14,521 nucleotides of DNA from an uncultured Bacteroidales bacterium (lineage in GTDB: Bacteria > Bacteroidota > Bacteroidia > Bacteroidales > UBA932), in assembly GCA_946530505.1 (NCBI GenBank), contig CAMNAD010000025.1, positions 1 to 14,521 of the forward strand, written 5' to 3'. The notes beneath the pieces were generated by a model. That model saw only the letters and a program-made list of their open reading frames with translations, searched no databases and was not told the origin of the DNA. Positions within the stretch are counted from its first letter, which is position 1. Each line of letters begins with the position of its first letter. Position numbers and translations under genes: made by a program. Shown here piece by piece: positions 1 to 5,323 of the stretch.

Positions 1-2
1 GT

Positions 3-74
3 GTGAACGGGCATTACGACAGCGGCACGCTCTCTACCCGCTACAAGATCGAGAAGATCATTTACAACGATTAG
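3..74 (+). CDS. C-terminal end of an unrecognised protein (partial)
   Basis: An open frame enters from the left edge and ends at a TAG stop at 72-74, giving 23 residues that end in KIIYND. The tail is rich in Tyr, Ile, Lys and Asp, like the last strand of a soluble domain. It is too short to place in a family, and I do not recognise it. It points away from the housekeeping genes to its right. The reading frame is supported mainly by continuity to the window edge, so the call rests on weak evidence. Confidence 0.45.
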   Translation: MNGHYDSGTLSTRYKIEKIIYND

Positions 75-80
75 GTTTGG

Positions 81-194
81 CTAAGTCTGCACTTCCCTCC
101 CTGCCTCGGTCATCAGGCCAAGATGCTCCAGTTTTGCGCAGCGCTCGCGGTTGAGCTGCGTCCAATGGCTGCCTTTGCGGCGGGGTATATCGAT
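81..194 (-). pseudogene. Fragment resembling the YdeI/OmpD-associated (bacteriocin-protection) family
   Basis: Read on the minus strand, this stretch gives about 37 codons ending in TAG at 83-81. They contain PRRKGSHWTQLNRERC followed by KLEHLGLMTEAGREV. From memory, YdeI/OmpD-associated proteins have a central block of the same pattern: PRR, then W-S/T-x-x-N-R-E-R, then L-x-x-x-G-x-M-T-x-A-G. The N-terminal half and the part after the AGRE motif are missing, and no start codon precedes the fragment within a plausible distance. Upstream on its strand the sequence runs directly into the AT-rich hairpins at 208-292. I read it as a decayed gene remnant, possibly cut by the hairpin element. The family assignment is by eye. 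Confidence 0.4.
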
Positions 195-207
195 AAAAAA
201 ATTGGTA

Positions 208-292
208 TTTGTTCCGAAAAATGCCGTTTTTTCGGAACAAACTTGTCATTTTGAAGGATTTGTTCCCGTTTTCGGCCATTTTTCGGAACAAA
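208..292. repeat. Two tandem AT-rich inverted repeats built on TTTGTTCCGAAAAA
   Basis: The 14-base word TTTGTTCCGAAAAA at 208-221 is followed after 6 bases by its exact reverse complement at 228-241. A shortened direct copy (TTTGTTCCCG) begins at 259. A second full reverse-complement copy, TTTTTCGGAACAAA, lies at 279-292. The arms therefore alternate in orientation and can form two neighbouring hairpins. The block is in the stretch without an intact gene between the end of the + strand gene and the tRNA, next to the YdeI-like fragment. It could be a small palindromic repeat element, a two-site operator or a transcription barrier. The sequence does not decide among these. Confidence 0.7.
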
Positions 293-294
293 TT

Positions 295-414
295 TTCAGC
301 CATGCTGATATTGCTCTCTCCGAATACGCAGTACCCAAAGCATCCGGATCGGCTCACGGTCTAAACCGCAGGTGCATGGTCTCTATGAGTATTCCATCGT
401 TGAGCATATGCAAA
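295..414. other. Stretch with no recognisable feature
   Basis: Between the hairpin element and the tRNA terminator I see no convincing gene, RNA or repeat. Short open frames exist on both strands, the longest running through the hairpins, but none shows a family pattern, a credible start region or a promoter. Confidence 0.5.
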
Positions 415-457
415 GAAAAGAGCCAAAACTCTGATTTTCAGAATTTTAGCTCTTTTC
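415..457 (-). terminator. Rho-independent terminator of rplS / tRNA-Arg
   Basis: In the minus-strand RNA, positions 457-438 pair with 434-415 in a 20-bp stem with an AAA loop. The pairing is continuous apart from two G.U wobbles, at 443/429 and 448/424. The same positions are C/A mismatches on the plus strand, so the structure favours minus-strand transcripts. The distal arm ends CUCUUUUC and is followed by UUUGC, giving the U-rich run. It begins 5 nt after the tRNA 3' end and should end the rplS-tRNA transcript. Confidence 0.8.
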
Positions 458-462
458 AGAAG

Positions 463-536
463 TGACTCCCACAGGACTCAAACCTGTAACCTTTTGATCC
501 GTAGTCAAATGCTCTATTCAATTGAGCTAGGGAGCC
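463..536 (-). tRNA. tRNA-Arg (anticodon ACG)
   Basis: The minus strand folds into a 74-nt cloverleaf. The acceptor stem is GGCTCCC/GGGAGTC with one G.U pair, and the D stem is GCTC/GAGC. The anticodon stem is TTTGA/TCAAA with loop CTACGGA, so the anticodon is ACG. The T stem is ACAGG/CCTGT, and the discriminator is A. CCA is not encoded. ACG should be edited to ICG by TadA to read CGU, CGC and CGA. The D loop has GA where GG (18-19) is usual, and the T loop has T at position 56 where C is usual, so the tertiary 19:56 pair would be A:U. The gene starts 12 nt after the rplS stop codon and is probably cut out of the same transcript. Confidence 0.95.
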
Positions 537-548
537 GGAATATCTCTC

Positions 549-932
549 TTATTCCTCGATGGCTTCGGCCTTCTTGGAGTAGTTGCGCTCCTTGATGCGG
601 GCCTTCTTGCCGGTGAGATCGCGGAGGTAGAAGATGCGAGCCCTGCGTACCTTGCCGTACTTGTTGACAGTGATGCTGTCGATGAAGGGTGACTGGAAGG
701 GGAAAATCCTCTCAACACCGATTCCGCTGGACACCTTGCGGACTGTGAAGGTCCTGGTGTAAGGAGTGGCGCCGCTGATCTGGATGACCACGCCGCGGAA
801 ATCCTGCTTGCGGAACTTGTCACCTTCCTTGATCTTGTAGGTAACGGTGATGGTATCACCTGCCTTGAACTCAGGGAAGTTCGCTACATTCTCGTTCGCG
901 AATGCTTTGTCTACTACGTTAAGTAAATCCAT
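549..932 (-). CDS. rplS: 50S ribosomal protein L19
   Basis: L19 is a large-subunit ribosomal protein located near the interface with the small subunit. The 127-residue product begins MDLLNVVDKAF and shows the family core in order: FKAGDTITVTYKIKEGDK, then FRGVVIQISG, the TFTVRKVSSGIGVERIFPF block and finally KVRRARIFYLRDLTGKKARIKE. Length is slightly above the usual 115-120, with a short acidic tail (EAIEE). The open frame continues 14 codons upstream, but the conserved N terminus fixes the start at the ATG at 932-930. It is preceded by an A-rich leader (AAATAAGAG) and not by a Shine-Dalgarno. It has its own promoter at 1000-1030, and tRNA-Arg follows 12 nt after the stop. Confidence 0.97.
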   Translation of the reverse strand: MDLLNVVDKAFANENVANFPEFKAGDTITVTYKIKEGDKFRKQDFRGVVIQISGATPYTRTFTVRKVSSGIGVERIFPFQSPFIDSITVNKYGKVRRARIFYLRDLTGKKARIKERNYSKKAEAIEE

Positions 933-952
933 AACTCTTATTTCAATTTGGC

Positions 953-985
953 GCAGCGTCACTGAACCGTTCAACGAGAGGCTGC
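953..985 (-). promoter_or_regulatory. Candidate structured leader of rplS
   Basis: The rplS leader (about 62 nt) can pair GCAGC (985-981) with GCTGC (957-953). This encloses a small inner hairpin TTGAA-CGG-TTCAG centred at 968. Ribosomal protein mRNAs often carry such leaders as autoregulatory sites. The stems here are short and the match to any known L19 leader is unproven, so this is only a candidate. Confidence 0.25.
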
Positions 986-999
986 TTTTTTGTGGACCG

Positions 1000-1030
1000 C
1001 AAAGATAGGTATTTTTTCGGACTGCGCAAA
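1000..1030 (-). promoter_or_regulatory. rplS promoter (Bacteroidetes type)
   Basis: On the minus strand TTTG (1030-1027) is followed by a 19-bp spacer and TATCTTTG (1007-1000). This matches exactly the Bacteroidetes primary sigma pattern TTTG-N19-TAnnTTTG. Transcription should begin near 995, leaving a leader of roughly 60 nt before the rplS ATG. The promoter lies in the short gap after the dnaJ stop codon, so rplS can be expressed independently of grpE-dnaJ. Confidence 0.85.
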
Positions 1031-1047
1031 ATTATTTTCAGTAAATT

Positions 1048-2232
1048 TTAAAAATACTGACTCTCTTTCTCGAAGAGATTCTTGTCGTCGCGGGAAGGAT
1101 CCGGCTTCACGGCCGACGATGCTGCGAGTTTCTCTACCGCTTCCTTGTCGGCGCCGCGGAGTTTGCGCGGTATCCAAACCAGAATCTTCACATACAGGTC
1201 GCCCTTTCCATAGCCGTTAACGGCAGGCATACCTTTGCCACGAAGGCGCTGCACTGTACCGGACTGGGTGCCGGGATCGAGCTTGAGCTTGTACGGGCCG
1301 TCCAGGCAAGGGATGGTAAGTTCGCAGCCAAGGATGGCATCGGTCACGGAAATCACGCGGGTGTAGAAGAGATTCTCCCCTTCCCTCTTGAACTGGGAAT
1401 GAGGCTGCTCCTCGACCACGATAAGCAGGTCGCCGTTCATCCCGCCGCGGGGCGCCGCATGGCCTTCTCCGCGCACTGTGATCTGCATGCCATTCTCTAC
1501 GCCTGCCGGGATGTGAACACGAATCGTTTCCTTCTTGCGCTCCAGCCCCGAACCGCCACAGCGCCGGCATGGATTGGAGACGATCCTTCCTTCGCCGTTG
1601 CACTGGGGGCAGGTGGAATAGGTGACGGTGCGGCCGAAGAAAGAATTTACAGTCTGGCCGACCTGGCCGCTGCCCTTGCATGACGGGCAGGTCTTGATGT
1701 CGGATTCATTCCTGGTACCGCGCCCGCTGCAGTCCGGGCAGGGACGGTTGCGTTCAATGGTAACTTCCTTGTCGCATCCGTTCTGGATCTCTTCCAGAGT
1801 AAGTTTGACGCGTGTACGGATGTCGCGGCCGCGCATGGTGCGTGCACCCTGGCGCTGGCTCCCTCCTCCGAAACCGAAATTGCCGAAATCGAATCCGCCG
1901 CCGCCGAAGCTGAAACGCCCGCCGAAGAGGTTTTCCAGGATATCGTTCAGGTTGCCGAAGCCTTGGCTGAAATCGGGCCCCTCCGCACCGTCCACTCCGG
2001 CAAAACCGAACTGGTCGTACTTGGCGCGTTTCTGGGGGTCGGAGAGCACGGAGTAGGCCTCGGACGACTCTTTGAACTTTTCTTCCGCCGTCTTCTTTTC
2101 GGCATCGGTCCCGCTCACCCAGCGGTCCGGATGCCATTTGAGCGCAGCCTTGCGGTAAGCCTGCTTGATATCGTCTTCGCTTGCACCCTTCTGGATGCCA
2201 AGCACTTCATAGTAATCTCTCTTTTCTGCCAT
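1048..2232 (-). CDS. dnaJ: Chaperone protein DnaJ (Hsp40)
   Basis: DnaJ stimulates the DnaK ATPase and delivers unfolded clients to it in the cytoplasm. The 394-residue product has the full type I layout. The J domain (about 5-75) contains HPD at 34-36. A Gly/Phe-rich linker (about 100-135) contains GGGGFDFGNFGFGGG. The cysteine-rich zinc region has CPDC (165-168), CPSC (182-185), CPQC (208-211) and CRRC (222-225), each followed by G-x-G. The C-terminal client-binding domains follow. Between HPDR and KFKE there are 14 residues where E. coli has about 9, so the J domain carries a small insertion. The ATG lies 3 nt after the grpE stop, so the two are co-transcribed and probably translationally coupled. 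No dnaK is in the window. Confidence 0.98.
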   Translation of the reverse strand: MAEKRDYYEVLGIQKGASEDDIKQAYRKAALKWHPDRWVSGTDAEKKTAEEKFKESSEAYSVLSDPQKRAKYDQFGFAGVDGAEGPDFSQGFGNLNDILENLFGGRFSFGGGGFDFGNFGFGGGSQRQGARTMRGRDIRTRVKLTLEEIQNGCDKEVTIERNRPCPDCSGRGTRNESDIKTCPSCKGSGQVGQTVNSFFGRTVTYSTCPQCNGEGRIVSNPCRRCGGSGLERKKETIRVHIPAGVENGMQITVRGEGHAAPRGGMNGDLLIVVEEQPHSQFKREGENLFYTRVISVTDAILGCELTIPCLDGPYKLKLDPGTQSGTVQRLRGKGMPAVNGYGKGDLYVKILVWIPRKLRGADKEAVEKLAASSAVKPDPSRDDKNLFEKESQYF

Positions 2233-2235
2233 AGC

Positions 2236-2772
2236 TTATGCTCCTACGACCACCTTGGCATAACGCAGAACCTTTCCGTTAAGGGTATATCCAGTCTGAA
2301 CGACATCGATCACCATTCCTTTCAGTTCCGGGGTCGGAGCCGGGAACTGGGTGACAGCCTCGTGGAAATCGACGTCGAACTTCGTACCTTTTGCTTCAAT
2401 TACGGCAAGGCCCTTCGTCTTGAGGTAGTCCATCAATTTGTTATATATGAGCGCGGTGCCTTCCTTGGCAGCCTCGTCGGAAGATTTCGAAAGAAGATCA
2501 AGGGCCCTTTCGCAGTCGTCCAGAACAGGAAGCATGCCTTTGATTGTATCGGCAGAAGCCGAACCCACAAGCGCCAGACGCTCCTCTGCGTTGCGGCGGC
2601 GGAAAGTCTCAAACTCTGCCATAAGGCGCAGATAATCGTCGTGCTCCTTCTTCAGTCTGCCCTCCAGATCCTCAATCTTTTTCTGGAGATCTTCGCCTTT
2701 TTTCTTCTTCTCCGGCTGCTTTGCAGCCTCTTCTGCGGGCTTTCGCCCTTCCTTATTCGTTTTCTCTGACAT
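2236..2772 (-). CDS. grpE: Nucleotide exchange factor GrpE
   Basis: GrpE releases ADP from DnaK and so works with DnaJ, encoded just downstream. The product (178 residues from the chosen start) has a charged, Lys/Glu-rich N terminus. It is followed by a long coiled coil (about 28-75), then the typical LPVLDDCERAL motif and the C-terminal beta domain with FHEAV and GYTLNGKVLRYAKVVV. The open frame extends 16 codons further upstream, but those codons would lie in the GC-rich leader hairpin. The ATG at 2772-2770 gives the expected MSEK-like N terminus. Leader, hairpin and promoter are listed separately. It starts the grpE-dnaJ operon. Confidence 0.96.
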   Translation of the reverse strand: MSEKTNKEGRKPAEEAAKQPEKKKKGEDLQKKIEDLEGRLKKEHDDYLRLMAEFETFRRRNAEERLALVGSASADTIKGMLPVLDDCERALDLLSKSSDEAAKEGTALIYNKLMDYLKTKGLAVIEAKGTKFDVDFHEAVTQFPAPTPELKGMVIDVVQTGYTLNGKVLRYAKVVVGA

Positions 2773-2784
2773 AACTTTACATTT

Positions 2785-2816
2785 AGCGGAGCCCCCCGCT
2801 CCCGGGAAACTCCGCT
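2785..2816 (-). promoter_or_regulatory. Strong hairpin at the 5' end of the grpE-dnaJ mRNA
   Basis: In the minus-strand RNA, AGCGGAGUUUCCC (2816-2804) pairs along all 13 positions with GGGGGGCUCCGCU (2797-2785), including three consecutive U.G wobbles, around the 6-nt loop GGGAGC. The plus-strand copy has three mismatches instead. The stem begins about where transcription should start and ends 12 nt before the ATG. No U-run follows, so it is not a terminator. It may stabilise the 5' end or respond to temperature, which would suit a heat-shock operon. Function is inferred. Confidence 0.55.
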
Positions 2817-2817
2817 G

Positions 2818-2850
2818 CAAAGATACACAAAAGTTCTGCCAAGTACGAAA
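2818..2850 (-). promoter_or_regulatory. grpE promoter (Bacteroidetes type)
   Basis: The minus strand has TATCTTTG (2825-2818), a perfect TAnnTTTG box identical to that of rplS. The upstream element is weaker: TTTC at 2850-2847, 21 bp away, in place of TTTG. Transcription should start near 2812. The weak -33 element together with the dyad at 2853-2867 suggests that a regulator or alternative factor may assist. Confidence 0.7.
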
Positions 2851-2852
2851 GT

Positions 2853-2867
2853 CTGACAGAATGTCAG
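2853..2867. promoter_or_regulatory. Perfect dyad CTGACA-N3-TGTCAG upstream of the grpE promoter
   Basis: The sequence CTGACAGAATGTCAG is a perfect inverted repeat with 6-bp arms. It lies immediately upstream of the grpE -33 region and overlaps the stop codon of the ABC-2 permease gene. Its position fits a protein-binding site for heat-shock control. The regulator is unknown. Confidence 0.45.
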
Positions 2868-4150
2868 CGTTGCAGTTGCTTTTCGATGCGGTCCCCTATT
2901 CTTTCGCCGCGTTCTATGATGCGGTCTTCCACAGAGCGGATGGCCGAGTCAATCTCGTCTTTGCGCTTGAGCACGAAGTTCTCGATATAGACGGCGATGC
3001 ACGCAAGCACGAAATATATGACTCCCTGGATGCAGAGCGCACGCAGCAAGGGCGCAATTATTTCGAGATTGGCTCCTGCGGTGTTCAGGTTGATGAAGGC
3101 CTGGCATCCGAAGGTAGAAGGGAACAGATACGAGAAGTATTTCCAGAATACCGGGAAGGCAGATGTCGGCCAGCTGAACCCGGTCAGGAACACGCATACA
3201 GGCGACATGAACAGGAAGAGGATGAATGCAGATTCCCGGCGCGTCACGAGGGTGCTCCATGCCATACAGAAGAACACGCTCACTGTCACGAACAAGCAAA
3301 GCAGCACCATTATATCCCAGAAACTGCCCCTTTGCGGGAAATGGAACATCGCAGGCACGACTATCGTGACATAAATGCCTATTATCATGAATATCAGCCA
3401 GTATACTGCTCCGCGACCGAGCACGACGCGGCCCACTCCCCTGCCCTTCAGCGAATCCGGAAGGGAAGCGAAACTGCGGTTCTCTTCCCTCATGGTCCCT
3501 ACGCTCATGCTCATCCCATAAAACATCACCTGCTGGATAATCAACATCAGGATGGCGGAAATCAGGAAGATGCTGTAGGAGAAGGCCCGGTTGTAGGGAT
3601 TGATGTCTTCATACAGTACAGTGTTCACCGCCTGGTCGGCCTGCGCATCGGTAAGCCCTTCGAAGGAGTACCTTTCTATCTTTATGTTGTTCACCTCGTG
3701 CAGCATCACGAAGTTGGAGCCCATGAGCAGGTTCTTGTAATACAGAAAACTGCTCATATCCGCATAAATGCTGAACTTGGCCGTCTGCTTGTAGGCGAGA
3801 CACTCGCCAAAATCGGCCGGGAAATAGATGATGCCGTTTACCTTGCGCTGGCGGAAAAGTTCCTTCGCCTCTTCCATCGACACACATTCGTAGGCGATCT
3901 CTATTTCGCGTGTGGCATCCATCTCGCGTATCATACGGCGGCTGTCGCTGCAGTCGGCGTTGTCCACTACCGCGATCGGCGTATCTTCCAGGATGCCGTT
4001 CTTGTATACGAAATTATATAATATAGGGTAGAAGAAGCCGGCAGCGATGAAGATGATCATAACACCTCCGTCGTTCAGGATATTCTTCAACTCAAGATTG
4101 AAGATCCCAAGCGCATCGCGCAGCCATCTTTTAAGATAAGAATTTCTCAT
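2864..4150 (-). CDS. ABC-2 type permease, second of a pair (efflux)
   Basis: An inner membrane permease subunit of the ABC-2 (YhhJ/YbhS-like) kind, 428 residues. One membrane segment (about 28-50) is followed by a large extracytoplasmic domain (about 51-190) that starts with TPIAVVDNADCS. Five further hydrophobic segments lie around 193-220, 246-270, 281-300, 308-330 and 367-389. After the last segment comes a 39-residue charged tail, rich in Arg, Glu and Ile, that looks like an amphipathic helix. There is no Walker A or ABC signature, so it cannot hydrolyse ATP itself. The ATG is 2 nt after the stop of its paralogue, with which it should form a heterodimer. It is the last gene of the efflux operon. 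No terminator was found before the grpE promoter. Confidence 0.9.
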   Translation of the reverse strand: MRNSYLKRWLRDALGIFNLELKNILNDGGVMIIFIAAGFFYPILYNFVYKNGILEDTPIAVVDNADCSDSRRMIREMDATREIEIAYECVSMEEAKELFRQRKVNGIIYFPADFGECLAYKQTAKFSIYADMSSFLYYKNLLMGSNFVMLHEVNNIKIERYSFEGLTDAQADQAVNTVLYEDINPYNRAFSYSIFLISAILMLIIQQVMFYGMSMSVGTMREENRSFASLPDSLKGRGVGRVVLGRGAVYWLIFMIIGIYVTIVVPAMFHFPQRGSFWDIMVLLCLFVTVSVFFCMAWSTLVTRRESAFILFLFMSPVCVFLTGFSWPTSAFPVFWKYFSYLFPSTFGCQAFINLNTAGANLEIIAPLLRALCIQGVIYFVLACIAVYIENFVLKRKDEIDSAIRSVEDRIIERGERIGDRIEKQLQR

Positions 4151-4152
4151 TG

Positions 4153-5322
4153 CTAGTTCCTCGCATAATCTAGTTTGTCATACGCACTGTGCAGGCGCTT
4201 GAGCACCAGGAAAGGCAGGAAGCAGAATGCAAGCATGGCAAGCACATACACATACCAGTCCCCGAAAGGATTGTCGAAGATGCCCACATGCACATAGATC
4301 TGGTAGTAATAGCGCAACGGATACATCATTGTAAGTCCCCTCAGCCCAAGCGGCATCGCCTCCACAGGCAGGGTGAACCCGGTCAGCGAGAGGCCGAGCA
4401 CGCTGTACAGAGCGCCGATGCTGAGCGCGAAACGGCATACAGGCACGCATCCGATTATGAGAATGGCGACAGCCTCGCTGGCCAAAACGAGCAGGAAGCA
4501 CGCGAGAAGCATCTCCCCAAGCCTGCCCGCAAGCGGGAAATCCATCCATTTGTAGAGTATTATCTCTATAGTCCATCCAATCGCGGTAAAGAGCAGAGTA
4601 TACAATGCCACCTTTCCGGACACGGCAGCATAGATGTCGTCTCCCGTCAATTGCAGGAGATGCCTGCTGGTGCCGTACTTGAGCTCTGTGCCTAGCGAAT
4701 AGATAAGCACAATGATGATTACCATCTGCAGCATCGCTGGAATCATCATGTTCGCAAGATATGCCCCATAATTCATAGTAGGGTTCCCTATCTGGTGCAC
4801 GTCAACGTCCACCGGGCGGAGAAGGCCCATGATCTCGTTCTCGTCCACGCCTTTCATACGGAGTACCTGGCGCTGTACTGCACCCGAGGTCAGGTTGACC
4901 ATGGTAAGGATGTCCTTCCACGCCAGAGAGCCTCCGAGGAAATACAAACCGTTGATATAGAAGCTGAGATGAGGCTGCCTCTGAGCCTGTATGTCACGGT
5001 TGAAGCCTTCCGGAATCAAGCATACGGAAGTCACCCTTCCGCCTTGCAGGTCGGCACGGGCGGAGGAGAAGTCGTCGTAGTAGATGACTTTCCCCAACTG
5101 AGTGGCATCGAGTTGCTGACAAAAGTTGCGCGACGTCGAGCTGCGGTCCAGGTCAACTACGGCGATGGGCACGTCGGACGGCACTCCGTCTTTGAGGAAA
5201 CTCAGATAGAAGATGGTGCAGAACGCCATCACCGCCACGGTTCCCAGCAGATAGATGGGCCTGCGCACCCATATGCGCAGTTCGCGCCGTACGACACTGA
5301 ATATTTTCTGCCAGAAAGTCAT
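4153..5322 (-). CDS. ABC-2 type permease, first of a pair (efflux)
   Basis: A 389-residue inner membrane protein with the same plan as its downstream neighbour. There is a first membrane segment at about 24-45, then an extracytoplasmic domain opening VPIAVVDLDRSSTSRNF and containing QQLDAT, then about five membrane segments including the ELKYGTSRHLL loop between them. The VPIAVVD...LDAT pattern is shared with the neighbour (TPIAVVD...MDAT), so the two are paralogues. The frame stays open to a TTG at 5334, which would overlap the hlyD-like gene. I prefer the ATG at 5322-5320, 1 nt after the upstream TAA. It lacks a nucleotide-binding domain. The likely role is drug, bile acid or small-molecule export together with the adaptor and outer membrane factor encoded upstream. 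The substrate is unknown. Confidence 0.9.
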   Translation of the reverse strand: MTFWQKIFSVVRRELRIWVRRPIYLLGTVAVMAFCTIFYLSFLKDGVPSDVPIAVVDLDRSSTSRNFCQQLDATQLGKVIYYDDFSSARADLQGGRVTSVCLIPEGFNRDIQAQRQPHLSFYINGLYFLGGSLAWKDILTMVNLTSGAVQRQVLRMKGVDENEIMGLLRPVDVDVHQIGNPTMNYGAYLANMMIPAMLQMVIIIVLIYSLGTELKYGTSRHLLQLTGDDIYAAVSGKVALYTLLFTAIGWTIEIILYKWMDFPLAGRLGEMLLACFLLVLASEAVAILIIGCVPVCRFALSIGALYSVLGLSLTGFTLPVEAMPLGLRGLTMMYPLRYYYQIYVHVGIFDNPFGDWYVYVLAMLAFCFLPFLVLKRLHSAYDKLDYARN

Positions 5323-5323
5323 T

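Noticed and set aside
208..292. The tandem hairpins as a CRISPR array
   Set aside because: The repeats alternate in orientation, spacers are only 6-17 nt, and no cas gene is present.
58..357. A 99-codon - strand open frame and an overlapping + strand frame through the hairpin block
   Set aside because: Both frames pass through the inverted repeats and join unrelated pieces. The YdeI-like residues are in a different frame, so neither is a credible gene.
1..540. A mobile element integrated at the tRNA-Arg gene
   Set aside because: No integrase, transposase or direct repeat of the tRNA 3' end was found. Only a gene fragment and hairpins support past rearrangement.
2785..2816. The grpE leader hairpin as the terminator of the efflux operon
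   Set aside because: The stem is strong but is followed by AAATGTAAAG and not a U-run. It also starts about where the grpE transcript should begin.
2861..4021. A 386-codon + strand open frame opposite the second permease gene
   Set aside because: Its composition (very rich in His, Glu and Arg) and lack of domains mark it as the shadow of the permease gene, which has clear membrane segments.
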